A stretch of DNA of 64,000 nucleotides from Chitinophagales bacterium (lineage in GTDB: Bacteria > Bacteroidota > Bacteroidia > Chitinophagales > UBA8649), in the NCBI GenBank assembly GCA_020635995.1, contig JACJYS010000003.1, forward strand, positions 86,001 through 150,000, given 5' to 3'. Both the position numbers and the translations under genes were made by a program. Below the pieces are notes generated by a model. That model did not search any database. It worked only from the letters and a program-made list of their open reading frames with translations, and was not told the origin of the DNA. Position 1 is the first letter of the stretch, and each line of letters begins with the position of its first letter. Shown here in pieces: positions 6,406-17,846 of this stretch.

Positions 6406-7887
6406 ATGCTTAGACAAAGATTAGCCCAAAAACTGCAACAAAAATTAAGTCCTCAACAAATACAGTTGATGAAGCTTTTGCAAATACCTACTGCAAATTT
6501 GGAGCAACGTATAGAAGAAGAGTTGGAAGCCAACCCTGCTTTAGAAGAAGGCGATGCTATAGATAATGTATTAGATGAGTTGGATGACGAAATGGAAGAA
6601 AGGGGAAAAGACGAAGATGTAGAAACGGAATCTTTAGAAGAATATGGTGTAGAAGATTATTTTGATGATGAAGGCGATTATCCCGATTATAAAACTTCTG
6701 ATGGATACGCTAATAGTGGCGGAGATAGCGAGCATACAGATATTCCTTTTTCTGTGGGTGTAACTTTTCATGAATTTTTATTAAAACAGCTGGGTATAAA
6801 AGAATTAGATGACGAAAGTTATTTAATAGGCAGTCAAATAATAGGAAGTATTGGCGATGACGGTTATTTGCGTAGAGAATTAATAAATATAGTAGATGAT
6901 TTAGCTTTTGCTCAAAATATAACTACCACGGAGGAAGAAGTAGAAGAAATGTTAGAACTGGTACAAACATTTGACCCACCGGGTGTTGGAGCAAGAGATT
7001 TGCAAGAGTGTTTACTACTTCAGTTAGATAGAAAAGATAGCAATCCGCTAATTAGAAAAGCACAGGTAATGATTAAAAATTATTTTGATCAATTTGCTAA
7101 AAAACATTACAGCAAACTTGAAAATGCTTTAGATTTAGGCTCGGATGAATTGAAAAGTGTTATAGATGAAGTGCTAAAATTAAATCCAAAACCGGGAAGC
7201 AGTTATTCAGAAAGTCAAGGTTCAGCAAAGGTTAATAGATATATTATTCCCGATTTTACTATAAAAAATAATGAAGGAGAGCTTGAATTGTTATTAAATA
7301 TGCGTAATGCTCCGGATTTAAAAGTTAGCAAATCTTTTAAGGATATGTATGAGGGATACAAAGCGAGCAAAGAAAAAAGTACCGACCAAAAAAATGCTAT
7401 TTTGTTTATAAAGCAAAAAATGGATGCTGCCAAGTGGTTTATAGATGCTATACGCCAACGCCAGCAAACCATGATGCTAACCATGCGTACTATTTTAGAT
7501 TATCAAATAAATTTCTTTTTAACAGGCGATGAAACACAGCTACGCCCCATGATTTTGAAAGATATAGCTAATGAAACGGGCTTGGATATTTCTACAGTTT
7601 CAAGGGTGGCAAACTCAAAATATGTACAAACAGAATTTGGTATTTATTTATTGAAATACTTTTTTAGCGAAAGTATGCAAAATGAAGATGGAGATGAAGT
7701 TTCTACAAGAGAGATAAAAGCTATTTTGCAAGAAGTAATTGGTGCAGAAAACAAAAAGAAGCCTTTATCTGACCAAAAATTAATGGAAAAACTAAAAGAT
7801 AAAGGCTATATAATAGCCAGAAGAACAGTGGCTAAATATAGAGAGCAATTGAATATTCCGGTGGCAAGATTGAGAAAAGAGTTATAG
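6406..7887 (+). CDS. rpoN: RNA polymerase sigma-54 factor RpoN
   Basis: Sigma-54 of about 493 residues from the ATG at 6406. The N-terminal activator-contact region is glutamine/leucine-rich (RLAQKLQQKLSPQQIQLMK). A very acidic region II follows (about residues 45-105, rich in Asp/Glu), then the core-binding domain, a helix-turn-helix (DIANETGLDISTVSRVANSK) and the C-terminal RpoN box ARRTVAKYRE (near residue 473) that reads the -24 element. It directs transcription that needs AAA+ activators. A promoter ending at 6388 fixes the start; a TTG 48 bases upstream is inside that promoter. The membrane-protein gene starts one base after its stop, and truB follows directly, so these form an operon. 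Confidence 0.97.
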   Translation: MLRQRLAQKLQQKLSPQQIQLMKLLQIPTANLEQRIEEELEANPALEEGDAIDNVLDELDDEMEERGKDEDVETESLEEYGVEDYFDDEGDYPDYKTSDGYANSGGDSEHTDIPFSVGVTFHEFLLKQLGIKELDDESYLIGSQIIGSIGDDGYLRRELINIVDDLAFAQNITTTEEEVEEMLELVQTFDPPGVGARDLQECLLLQLDRKDSNPLIRKAQVMIKNYFDQFAKKHYSKLENALDLGSDELKSVIDEVLKLNPKPGSSYSESQGSAKVNRYIIPDFTIKNNEGELELLLNMRNAPDLKVSKSFKDMYEGYKASKEKSTDQKNAILFIKQKMDAAKWFIDAIRQRQQTMMLTMRTILDYQINFFLTGDETQLRPMILKDIANETGLDISTVSRVANSKYVQTEFGIYLLKYFFSESMQNEDGDEVSTREIKAILQEVIGAENKKKPLSDQKLMEKLKDKGYIIARRTVAKYREQLNIPVARLRKEL

Positions 7888-7888
7888 A

Positions 7889-8527
7889 ATGAATAAAAGT
7901 TTTTCTAAATTTATTTCTTTAGTTTTTGCTCCTATTTTAATGCCGTTATACATGGCACTAATAATAGTGTATGCTCATCCTCAAGAATTTACAGACACCA
8001 GTTTAATACACAATGACGTACGTTTAATGTATTTTGGGGCAATAGTAGTTTTATTCCCCTTGGTTTCTTTATTTTTTATGAAGAAACTGGAGTTATTTCC
8101 AAGCTGGCAAATAGAAGATCCCAAACAAAGGTTTATACCCATGATAGCCATAGCTACATTTTGGCTTTGGTCTTATTTTATGTTTAAACAGGGAGCTTTA
8201 TACAAAACTTCAAGCTATCATGTATTGCCAGATATGCTATTGGGCTGTATTATATCCTTATTCATATTATTTCCTTTAAATTTTACTTCAAAATTAAATT
8301 TTCATACTGTTGGTGTGGGAGCAGTGCTGGGTATGCTAATTAGTATTATTCCTACCAGCCAATATAATCTTATCACTATTTTAATAGTAAGTATAGTTTT
8401 AGGAGGATTATTAATTAGTGCTCAAATGACACTAAAAAATGAAGATAAAAACACGCTGTTATTCAGTTTTTTAATAGGATTTGTAGGACAGTTTTTATCG
8501 TATCAAATTTTAAGCAAATTCTTATAA
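7889..8527 (+). CDS. Conserved polytopic membrane protein (between rpoN and truB)
   Basis: A 212-residue integral membrane protein with about six hydrophobic segments: FISLVFAPILMPLYMALIIV near the N-terminus, FGAIVVLFPLVSLFFM, a segment around IAIATFWLWSYFMF, LLGCIISLFILFPL, VGAVLGMLISIIP, ITILIVSIVLGGLLI and a C-terminal SFLIGFVGQFLSY. A loop with EDPKQRFIP lies after the second segment. I recognise it as a Bacteroidota protein found near truB but know no function; a distant PAP2-type phosphatase relationship is possible but I see no KxxxxxxRP/PSGH/SRxxxxxHxxxD motif set. It starts one base after rpoN and its stop abuts the truB ATG. Confidence 0.7.
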   Translation: MNKSFSKFISLVFAPILMPLYMALIIVYAHPQEFTDTSLIHNDVRLMYFGAIVVLFPLVSLFFMKKLELFPSWQIEDPKQRFIPMIAIATFWLWSYFMFKQGALYKTSSYHVLPDMLLGCIISLFILFPLNFTSKLNFHTVGVGAVLGMLISIIPTSQYNLITILIVSIVLGGLLISAQMTLKNEDKNTLLFSFLIGFVGQFLSYQILSKFL

Positions 8528-9244
8528 ATGGTTTTTACTCCCCAAACCCCAATTTCCCAGCTGGGCGAAGAAGCTATTATATTGATAGACAAACCTTTAG
8601 AGTGGACATCTTTTGATGTGGTTAAAAAATTAAAATATGCTATAAGTAAAAAATTAGGCCTAAAAGGAAGGAAATTTAAAATAGGACATGCAGGCACTTT
8701 AGACCCACTGGCAACGGGTTTATTAATTTTGTGTACAGGAAAAGGAACTAAAAAAATTCAAAGTATTCAAGATGCCGAAAAAACCTATACCGGCACAATA
8801 AGTTTAGGAGCCACAACCCCTTCTTATGATTTAGAAACGGATATAAATGAAACTTTTGATACCAATTTAATTTCGGCAGAGCAATGCCAAAAAGTAGCAC
8901 AAAGTTTTGTAGGTAATTATGAACAAATTCCTCCTTTGTATTCGGCTATTTGGGTAAATGGAAAACGAGCTTACGAACTGGCAAGAAAAGGAAAAGATGT
9001 TGAGTTAAAAAGTAGAGAAGTACAAATATTTTCATTTGATATAGATGTTACTCATCTGCCTTATGTTGATTTTGAGGTGCAATGTAGTAAAGGAACATAT
9101 ATCCGCACTTTGGCAAATGATTTTGGCATTAGACTTAACAATGGTGCACATTTAAGCGAATTAAGAAGAACTAAAATAGGCAATTTTGACATTTCAAACG
9201 CTTGGACTATAGATGAGTTTATTTTTCATTTAGAAAACGCATAA
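8528..9244 (+). CDS. truB: tRNA pseudouridine(55) synthase TruB
   Basis: A 238-residue enzyme that isomerises U55 to pseudouridine in the T-loop of tRNAs. The catalytic motif GHAGTLDPLATGLL (residues 53-66, nucleophile Asp59) is intact. The substrate-binding segments YTGTISLGATTPSYD, IPPLYSAIWVNGKRAYELAR and the C-terminal CSKGTYIRTLANDFG block, typical of the family, are all present. The ATG directly follows the previous stop codon, so it is the third gene of the rpoN operon. Length is at the short end of the family because the C-terminal PUA-like domain is absent or reduced, as is common in Bacteroidota. Confidence 0.96.
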   Translation: MVFTPQTPISQLGEEAIILIDKPLEWTSFDVVKKLKYAISKKLGLKGRKFKIGHAGTLDPLATGLLILCTGKGTKKIQSIQDAEKTYTGTISLGATTPSYDLETDINETFDTNLISAEQCQKVAQSFVGNYEQIPPLYSAIWVNGKRAYELARKGKDVELKSREVQIFSFDIDVTHLPYVDFEVQCSKGTYIRTLANDFGIRLNNGAHLSELRRTKIGNFDISNAWTIDEFIFHLENA

Positions 9245-9319
9245 AACAACAAGTTCACATCTTTTAACTAAATCAAAACAATTTTATAGTTTACTCCGTA
9301 TAATCACGTAAATCTCAAC

Positions 9320-12300
9320 GTGAAAACCCCTGTTAATTATATAATCTTATTGGGATTATTCCTGTTTTCTACCCATAATATATACGGGCAGTCGGGTTTA
9401 TGCGATTCTAACACGCCCTTTTATAATGTAGATTTATCTTCTAATCCGGATTCTATATGGATTTCTCCTCCTGATGTAAGAGTCGGAGGATGTTGTGGCA
9501 CTTCGCACCCTATTCGCTGTATAGAGTTTGAGGTACTTTTAGAACCCAATGCTGCGGGGATAATTTTTGACATTTATTCTGGAGCAATGCCTTCGGGAGC
9601 ACTATTTTACCAAGTTAATTGTGGCCCAGAAATTCCTATTGGTGAAATGATATGTCTTGAAGGACCTGGTCCTCATACTATTACATTCTGCAAGCCTGGA
9701 GCTAATCAAAATGAATATACTATTCAGTCCATACCGGGTACATTTAATTTATATGGAACCGGCACTACAAAAGGTTGTGATGCGGATATTTATGTAGAAG
9801 GATTAATAGATAGCACTATTGTTTGGCATGAATTAACTTCAGGAACAGGGGAGTATGATAGTCTTTTTACTTGTTTAACAGGGTGCGATACAACTCAGTT
9901 TAACTCCACACCCGGAATGCCTGATAGCCTTCAAATTCAGGTTTGTGGTTATTTAGAGCCATCTGTTTGTAGTTTTACCTCTATTTATAGATGTGATACA
10001 TTAAGTATTCCAATTAATGAACCCCTAAGTGTTGAACTTGATTCTTATTATAAGTTTACTTGTTATGATGAATTGCCATTTGAAATAGCACCAACTATTA
10101 ATGGCTATACACCATCTATAATATATGAATGGTACGATTCTACAGACCTATTGGGTAATCTAATCGGAACAGATTCTACATTGCAAATCACAGAAACAGG
10201 TTATTATTCTGTTTTAGTTTATGATACATTATTTTCTGCTTGTTCAAGAGATACAGCTAATGTTTTTATTGAGGTTTTTCCTTTTCCAGAAATTTCTCCT
10301 ATTTCTAATGATACATTATGCTTGGGTGAGAGTTTAACTGTTACACCTACTGTTACTATTGGAAGTTTAAACTGGTATATCAATGATACGCTTTATTGTG
10401 GCAACTGCTCATCTACAACTTTTAATCCGCTATCTGAGTTTACGGTTACATTATCCCTTACCGACTCTATAGGATGTATGGATTCTACTGAATTTTCAAT
10501 TTATACAAATCCTACTTTTGCTCCTACACAAACTATAGAAATTTGCGATAATGATTCGTTCTTATTGCCAAGTGGTACTTATGTAAATACGGCAGGTGTG
10601 TATGTAGATTCTTTTGCTTCGGTGTTTGGTTGCGATTCGGTGTGGACGACTACAGTTATCGTGCATCCTACTTTTGCTCCTGCTCAAACGGTGGAAATTT
10701 GTGATAATGATTCCTTCTTGTTGCCTTCGGGGACTTTTGTTGCTACGGCTGGTGTATATGTAGATTCTTTTGCTTCGGTTTATGGTTGTGATTCGGTGTG
10801 GACTACTACGGTAATTGTGCATCCTACTTTTGCTCCAAGTCAAACGATTGAAATTTGTGATAATGATTCGTTCTTATTGCCTTCGGGTGTTTTTGTTACT
10901 GTTGCCGGGGTGTATGTAGATCCTTTTGCTTCGGTTTATGGCTGTGATTCGGTGTGGACTACGACTGTGATGGTGCACCCTACTTTTGCTCCTGCTCAAA
11001 CGGTGGAAATTTGCGACAACGATTCCTTCTTGTTGCCAAGTGGCACTTATGTAAATACGGCAGGTATTTATGTAGATTCTTTTGCTTCGGTGTTTGGCTG
11101 TGATTCTATCTGGACTACTACGCTTATCGTGCATCCGACTTTTGCTCCTACACAAACGGTGGAAATTTGTGATAATGATTCGTTCTTATTGCCTTCGGGT
11201 GTTTTTGTTGCTACTGCCGGTGTGTATGTAGATTCTTTTGCTTCGGTTTATGGCTGTGATTCTGTTTGGACTACGACTGTGATTGTACACCCTACTTTTG
11301 CTCCTAATCAAACGATTGAAATTTGCGATAATGATTCTTTCTTATTGCCTTCGGGTGTTTTTGTTGCTACTGCCGGTGTGTATGTAGATTCTTTTGCTTC
11401 GGTATTTGGTTGTGATTCGGTGTGGACTACGACTGTGATTGTGCACCCGACTTTTGCTCCTTCGCAAACCGTGGAAATTTGTGATAATGATTCGTTATTA
11501 TTGCCTTCGGGTGTTTTTGTTGCTACTGCCGGTGTGTATGTAGATTCTTTTGCTTCGGTTTATGGCTGTGATTCTGTTTGGACTACGACTGTGATTGTAC
11601 ACCCTACTTTTGCTCCTTCGCAAACTATAGAAATTTGCGATAATGATTCTTTCTTGTTGCCTTCGGGGACTTTTGTAAATACTGCCGGTGTGTATGTAGA
11701 TTCTTTTGCTACCGTTTATGGTTGTGATTCTATTTGGACGACTACGGTGATTGTGCACCCTACTTTTGCTCCAAGTCAAACGGTGGAAATTTGCGATAAT
11801 GATTCTTTCTTGTTGCCTTCGGGGACTTTTGTTGCTACTGCCGGGGTGTATGTGGATTCTTTTGCTTCCGTGTTTGGCTGTGATTCTATTTGGACTACGA
11901 CTGTTATCGTGCACCCTACTTTTGCTCCTGCTCAAACGGTGGAAATTTGTGATAATGATTCTTTCTTGTTGCCTTCGGGGACTTTTGTTGCTACTGCCGG
12001 TGTGTATGTAGATTCTTTTGCTTCGGTATTTGGTTGTGATTCTGTTTGGACTACGACTGTGATTGTGCACCCGACTTTTGCTCCTAATCAAACGGTGGAA
12101 ATTTGCGATAATGATTCCTTCTTGTTGCCTTCGGGTGTTTTTGTTGCTACGGCTGGTGTGTATGTAGATTCTTTTGCTTCGGTTTATGGTTGTGATTCGG
12201 TGTGGACTACGACTGTAATTGTGCATCCTACTTTTGCTCCTATGCAAACAGTGGAAATTTGCGATAATGATTCGTTCTTGTTGCCTTCGGGTGTTTTTTT

Positions 12301-12325
12301 GTTGCTACTGCCGGTGTGTATGTAG
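9320..12325 (+). CDS. Adhesin N-terminal open part (to first frameshift)
   Basis: This 1001-residue open part carries the signal peptide MKTPVNYIILLGLFLFS..., secreted-protein sequence with several Cys, PKD-like segments (SPISNDTLCLGESLTVTP), and repeat units 1 to 12. It ends within unit 12, where two extra T shift the frame and TAG follows at 12323. As it stands the product would be secreted across the inner membrane but would lack the C-terminal domain that T9SS needs, so it would probably not reach the surface. Confidence 0.75.
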   Translation: MKTPVNYIILLGLFLFSTHNIYGQSGLCDSNTPFYNVDLSSNPDSIWISPPDVRVGGCCGTSHPIRCIEFEVLLEPNAAGIIFDIYSGAMPSGALFYQVNCGPEIPIGEMICLEGPGPHTITFCKPGANQNEYTIQSIPGTFNLYGTGTTKGCDADIYVEGLIDSTIVWHELTSGTGEYDSLFTCLTGCDTTQFNSTPGMPDSLQIQVCGYLEPSVCSFTSIYRCDTLSIPINEPLSVELDSYYKFTCYDELPFEIAPTINGYTPSIIYEWYDSTDLLGNLIGTDSTLQITETGYYSVLVYDTLFSACSRDTANVFIEVFPFPEISPISNDTLCLGESLTVTPTVTIGSLNWYINDTLYCGNCSSTTFNPLSEFTVTLSLTDSIGCMDSTEFSIYTNPTFAPTQTIEICDNDSFLLPSGTYVNTAGVYVDSFASVFGCDSVWTTTVIVHPTFAPAQTVEICDNDSFLLPSGTFVATAGVYVDSFASVYGCDSVWTTTVIVHPTFAPSQTIEICDNDSFLLPSGVFVTVAGVYVDPFASVYGCDSVWTTTVMVHPTFAPAQTVEICDNDSFLLPSGTYVNTAGIYVDSFASVFGCDSIWTTTLIVHPTFAPTQTVEICDNDSFLLPSGVFVATAGVYVDSFASVYGCDSVWTTTVIVHPTFAPNQTIEICDNDSFLLPSGVFVATAGVYVDSFASVFGCDSVWTTTVIVHPTFAPSQTVEICDNDSLLLPSGVFVATAGVYVDSFASVYGCDSVWTTTVIVHPTFAPSQTIEICDNDSFLLPSGTFVNTAGVYVDSFATVYGCDSIWTTTVIVHPTFAPSQTVEICDNDSFLLPSGTFVATAGVYVDSFASVFGCDSIWTTTVIVHPTFAPAQTVEICDNDSFLLPSGTFVATAGVYVDSFASVFGCDSVWTTTVIVHPTFAPNQTVEICDNDSFLLPSGVFVATAGVYVDSFASVYGCDSVWTTTVIVHPTFAPMQTVEICDNDSFLLPSGVFLLLLPVCM

Positions 12326-15300
12326 ATTCTTTTGCTTCGGTTTATGGTTGTGATTCGGTGTGGACTACGACTGTGATTGTGCATCCTACTTTTGCTCCTA
12401 CGCAAACCGTAGAAATTTGTGATAATGATTCTTTCTTGTTGCCTTCGGGTGTTTTTGTTGCTACTGCCGGTGTGTATGTAGATTCTTTTGCTTCGGTTTA
12501 TGGTTGTGATTCGGTGTGGACTACGACTGTGATGGTGCATCCTACTTTTGCTCCTACTCAAACGGTGGAAATTTGCGATAATGATTCCTTCTTGTTGCCT
12601 TCGGGTGTTTTTGTTTCTACTGCCGGTGTATATGTAGATTCTTTTGCTTCGGTTTATGGTTGTGATTCGGTGTGGACTACGACTGTGATTGTGCATCCTA
12701 CTTTTTTGCTCCTATGCAAACAGTGGAAATTTGCGATAATGATTCGTTCTTGTTGCCAAGTGGTACTTATGTAAATACGGCAGGTATTTATGTAGATTCT
12801 TTTGCTTCGGTGTTTGGTTGCGATTCGGTGTGGACGACTATGGTGATTGTGCATCCTACTTTTACTCCTACGCAAACCGTGGAAATTTGCGATAACGATT
12901 CTTTCTTATTGCCAAGTGGTATTTATGTAAATACGGCAGGTATTTATGTAGATTCTTTTGCTTCGGTTTATGGTTGTGATTCGGTGTGGACTACGACTGT
13001 GATTGTGCATCCTACTTTTGCTCCTATGCAAACAGTGGAAATTTGCGATAATGATTCGTTCTTGTTGCCAAGTGGTACTTATGTAAATACGGCAGGTATT
13101 TATGTAGATTCTTTTGCTTCGGTGTTTGGTTGCGATTCGGTGTGGACGACTACGCTTATCGTGCATCCGACTTTTGCTCCTGCTCAAACCGTGGAAATTT
13201 GTGATAATGATTCGTTCTTATTGCCTTCGGGTGTTTTTGTTTCTACTGCCGGTGTATATGTAGATTCTTTTGCTTCGGTTTATGGCTGTGATTCTGTTTG
13301 GACTACGACTGTGATTGTGCATCCTACTTTTGCTCCTATGCAAACCGTGGAGATTTGCGATAATGATTCGTTTTTGTTGCCAAGTGGTACTTATGTAAAT
13401 ACGGCAGGTATTTATGTAGATTCTTTTGCTTCGGTTTATGGTTGTGATTCTATCTGGACTACTACGCTTATCGTGCACCCTACTTTTACTCCTACACAAA
13501 CTATAGAAATTTGTGATAATGATTCTTTCTTGTTGCCTTCAGGGACTTTTGTTGCTACTGCCGGGGTGTATGTGGATTCTTTTGCTTCCGTGTTTGGCTG
13601 TGATTCTATTTGGACTACGACTGTTATCGTGCACCCTACTTTTGCTCCTGCTCAAACGGTGGAAATTTGTGATAATGATTCTTTCTTGTTGCCTTCGGGG
13701 ACTTTTGTTGCTACTGCCGGTGTGTATGTAGATTCTTTTGCTTCGGTATTTGGTTGTGATTCTGTTTGGACTACGACTGTGATTGTGCACCCGACTTTTG
13801 CTCCTAATCAAACGGTGGAAATTTGCGATAATGATTCCTTCTTGTTGCCTTCGGGTGTTTTTGTTGCTACGGCTGGTGTGTATGTAGATTCTTTTGCTTC
13901 GGTTTATGGTTGTGATTCGGTGTGGACTACGACTGTAATTGTGCATCCTACTTTTGCTCCTATGCAAACAGTGGAAATTTGCGATAATGATTCGTTCTTG
14001 TTGCCTTCGGGTGTTTTTGTTGCTACTGCCGGTGTGTATGTAGATTCTTTTGCTTCGGTTTATGGTTGTGATTCGGTGTGGACTACGACTGTGATGGTGC
14101 ATCCTACTTTTGCTCCTACGCAAACCGTAGAAATTTGTGATAATGATTCTTTCTTGTTGCCTTCGGGTGTTTTTGTTGCTACTGCCGGTGTGTATGTAGA
14201 TTCTTTTGCTTCGGTTTATGGTTGTGATTCGGTGTGGACTACGACTGTGATGGTGCATCCTACTTTTGCTCCTACTCAAACGGTGGAAATTTGCGATAAT
14301 GATTCCTTCTTGTTGCCTTCGGGTGTTTTTGTTTCTACTGCCGGTGTATATGTAGATTCTTTTGCTTCGGTTTATGGTTGTGATTCGGTGTGGACTACGA
14401 CTGTGATTGTGCATCCTACTTTTGCTCCTATGCAAACAGTGGAAATTTGCGATAATGATTCGTTCTTGTTGCCAAGTGGTACTTATGTAAATACGGCAGG
14501 TATTTATGTAGATTCTTTTGCTTCGGTGTTTGGTTGCGATTCGGTGTGGACGACTATGGTGATTGTGCATCCTACTTTTACTCCTACGCAAACCGTGGAA
14601 ATTTGCGATAACGATTCTTTCTTATTGCCAAGTGGTATTTATGTAAATACGGCAGGTATTTATGTAGATTCTTTTGCTTCGGTTTATGGTTGTGATTCGG
14701 TGTGGACTACGACTGTGATTGTGCATCCTACTTTTGCTCCTATGCAAACAGTGGAAATTTGCGATAATGATTCGTTCTTGTTGCCAAGTGGTACTTATGT
14801 AAATACGGCAGGTATTTATGTAGATTCTTTTGCTTCGGTGTTTGGTTGCGATTCGGTGTGGACGACTACGCTTATCGTGCATCCGACTTTTGCTCCTGCT
14901 CAAACCGTGGAAATTTGTGATAATGATTCGTTCTTATTGCCTTCGGGTGTTTTTGTTTCTACTGCCGGTGTATATGTAGATTCTTTTGCTTCGGTTTATG
15001 GCTGTGATTCTGTTTGGACTACGACTGTGATTGTGCATCCTACTTTTGCTCCTATGCAAACCGTGGAGATTTGCGATAATGATTCGTTTTTGTTGCCAAG
15101 TGGTACTTATGTAAATACGGCAGGTATTTATGTAGATTCTTTTGCTTCGGTTTATGGTTGTGATTCGGTGTGGACTACGACTGTGATTGTGCATCCTACT
15201 TTTGCTCCTACGCAAACGGTGGAGATTTGCGATAATGATTCCTTCTTGTTGCCTTCGGGGACTTTTGTTGCTACTGCCGGTGTGTATGTAGATTCTTTTG

Positions 15301-17846
15301 CTTCGGTATTTGGTTGTGATTCTGTTTGGACTACGACTGTGATTGTACACCCTACTTTTGCTCCTATGCAAACAGTGGAAATTTGCGATAATGATTCGTT
15401 CTTATTGCCTTCGGGGACTTTTGTTGCTACTGCCGGTGTGTATGTAGATTCTTTTGCTTCGGTATTTGGTTGTGATTCTGTTTGGACTACGACTGTGATT
15501 GTGCACCCGACTTTTGCTCCTAATCAAACGGTGGAAATTTGCGATAATGATTCCTTCTTGTTGCCTTCGGGTGTTTTTGTTGCTACGGCTGGTGTGTATG
15601 TAGATTCTTTTGCTTCGGTTTATGGTTGTGATTCGGTGTGGACTACGACTGTAATTGTGCATCCTACTTTTGCTCCTATGCAAACAGTGGAAATTTGTGA
15701 TAATGATTCTTTCTTGTTGCCTTCAGGGACTTTTGTTGCTACTGCCGGGGTGTATGTGGATTCTTTTGCTTCCGTGTTTGGCTGTGATTCTATTTGGACG
15801 ACTACGGTGATTGTGCACCCTACTTTTGCTCCGAGTCAAACGGTGGAAATTTGCGACAACGATTCCTTCTTGTTGCCAAGTGGCACTTATGTAAATACGG
15901 CAGGTATTTATGTAGATTCTTTTGCTTCGGTTTATGGCTGTGATTCTATCTGGACTACTACGCTTATCGTGCATCCGACTTTTGCTCCTACACAAACGGT
16001 GGAAATTTGTGATAATGATTCTTTCTTATTGCCTTCGGGTGTTTTTGTTGCTACTGCCGGTGTGTATGTAGATTCTTTTGCTTCGGTTTATGGTTGTGAT
16101 TCGGTGTGGACTACGACTGTGATTGTGCATCCTACTTTTGCTCCTACGCAAACCGTAGAAATTTGTGATAATGATTCTTTCTTGTTGCCTTCGGGTGTTT
16201 TTGTTGCTACTGCCGGTGTGTATGTAGATTCTTTTGCTTCGGTTTATGGCTGTGATTCTATCTGGACTACGACTGTGATGGTGCATCCTACTTTTGCTCC
16301 TACTCAAACGGTGGAAATTTGCGATAATGATTCCTTCTTGTTGCCTTCGGGTGTTTTTGTTTCTACTGCCGGTGTATATGTAGATTCTTTTGCTTCGGTT
16401 TATGGCTGTGATTCTGTTTGGACTACGACTGTGATTGTGCATCCTACTTTTGCTCCTATGCAAACAGTGGAAATTTGCGATAATGATTCGTTCTTGTTGC
16501 CTTCGGGTGTTTTTGTTGCTGCTGCCGGTGTGTATGTAGATTCTTTTGCTTCGGTTTATGGCTGTGATTCTATCTGGACTACTACGCTTATCGTGCATCC
16601 TACTTTTGCTCCTAATCAAACTATAGAAATTTGCGATAATGATTCGTTCTTATTGCCTTCGGGTGTTTTTGTTGCTACTGCCGGGGTGTATGTAGATTCT
16701 TTTGTTACCGTGTTTGGTTGTGATTCGGTGTGGACTACGACTGTGATTGTGCATCCTACTTTTGCTCCAAGTCAAACTATAGAAATTTGTGATAATGATT
16801 CTTTCTTGTTGCCTTCGGGGACTTTTGTTGCTGCTGCCGGTGTGTATGTAGATTCTTTTGCTTCGGTTTATGGCTGTGATTCTGTTTGGACTACGACTGT
16901 GATGGTGCACCCTACTTTTGCTCCTACGCAAACGGTGGAAATTTGTGATAATGATTCGTTCTTGTTGCCAAGTGGTACTTATGTAAATACGGCAGGTATT
17001 TATGTAGATTCTTTTGCTTCGGTTTATGGTTGTGATTCGGTGTGGACTACGACTGTGATTGTGCATCCTACTTTTGCTCCGAGTCAAACGGTGGAAATTT
17101 GTGATAATGATTCGTTCTTATTGCCTTCGGGTGTTTTTGTTACTGTTGCCGGGGTGTATGTAGATCCTTTTGCTTCGGTTTATGGCTGTGATTCGGTGTG
17201 GACTACGACTGTGATTGTGCACCCTACTTTTGCTCCTGCTCAAACGGTGGAAATTTGCGACAACGATTCCTTCTTGTTGCCAAGTGGCACTTATGTAAAT
17301 ACGGCAGGTATTTATGTAGATTCTTTTGCTTCGGTGTTTGGCTGTGATTCTATCTGGACGACTACGCTTATCGTGCATCCTACTTTTACTCCTGCTCAAA
17401 CTATAGAAATTTGTGATAATGATTCCTTCTCGTTGCCAAGTGGCACTTATGTAAATACGGCAGGTATTTATGTAGATTCTTTTGCTTCGGTTTATGGTTG
17501 TGATTCGGTGTGGACTACGACTGTGATGGTGCATCCTACTTTTGCTCCTACTCAAACGGTGGAAATTTGCGATAATGATTCCTTCTTGTTGCCTTCGGGT
17601 GTTTTTGTTTCTACTGCCGGTGTATATGTAGATTCTTTTGCTACCGTGTTTGGTTGTGATTCTATTTGGACTACGACTGTGATTGTGCATCCTACTTTTG
17701 CTCCTGCTCAAACGGTGGAGATTTGTGATAATGATTCGTTCTTGTTGCCTTCGGGGACTTTTGTTGCTACTACCGGTGTATATGTAGATTCTTTTGCTAC
17801 CGTGTTTGGTTGTGATTCGGTGTGGACTACGACTGTGATTGTGAGA
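10511..17846 (+). repeat. Tandem array: 47 x 156 bp
   Basis: The period is exactly 156 bp: after subtracting the four inserted T, 7332 bp divide into 47 units with no remainder. Units differ at a few codons, chiefly the residue before QT (T, A, S, N or M), SGTY/SGTF/SGVF, VNTAG/VATAG/VSTAG/VTVAG, and VFGCDS/VYGCDS. Nucleotide identity is very high, which suggests ongoing homogenisation. A tract of about 1.65 kb at about 11797-13449 recurs at about 13517-15165 with a period of 1716 bp (11 units). Confidence 0.95.

Noticed and set aside
9320..12712. Programmed ribosomal frameshifting in the adhesin
   Set aside because: Two +2 insertions at T runs that are absent from the near-identical second copy fit mutation, slippage or sequencing error better; no pseudoknot or defined slippery site was seen.
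10511..17846. CRISPR array
   Set aside because: The units are long, coding and contiguous, with no short repeat/unique spacer alternation and no cas gene.
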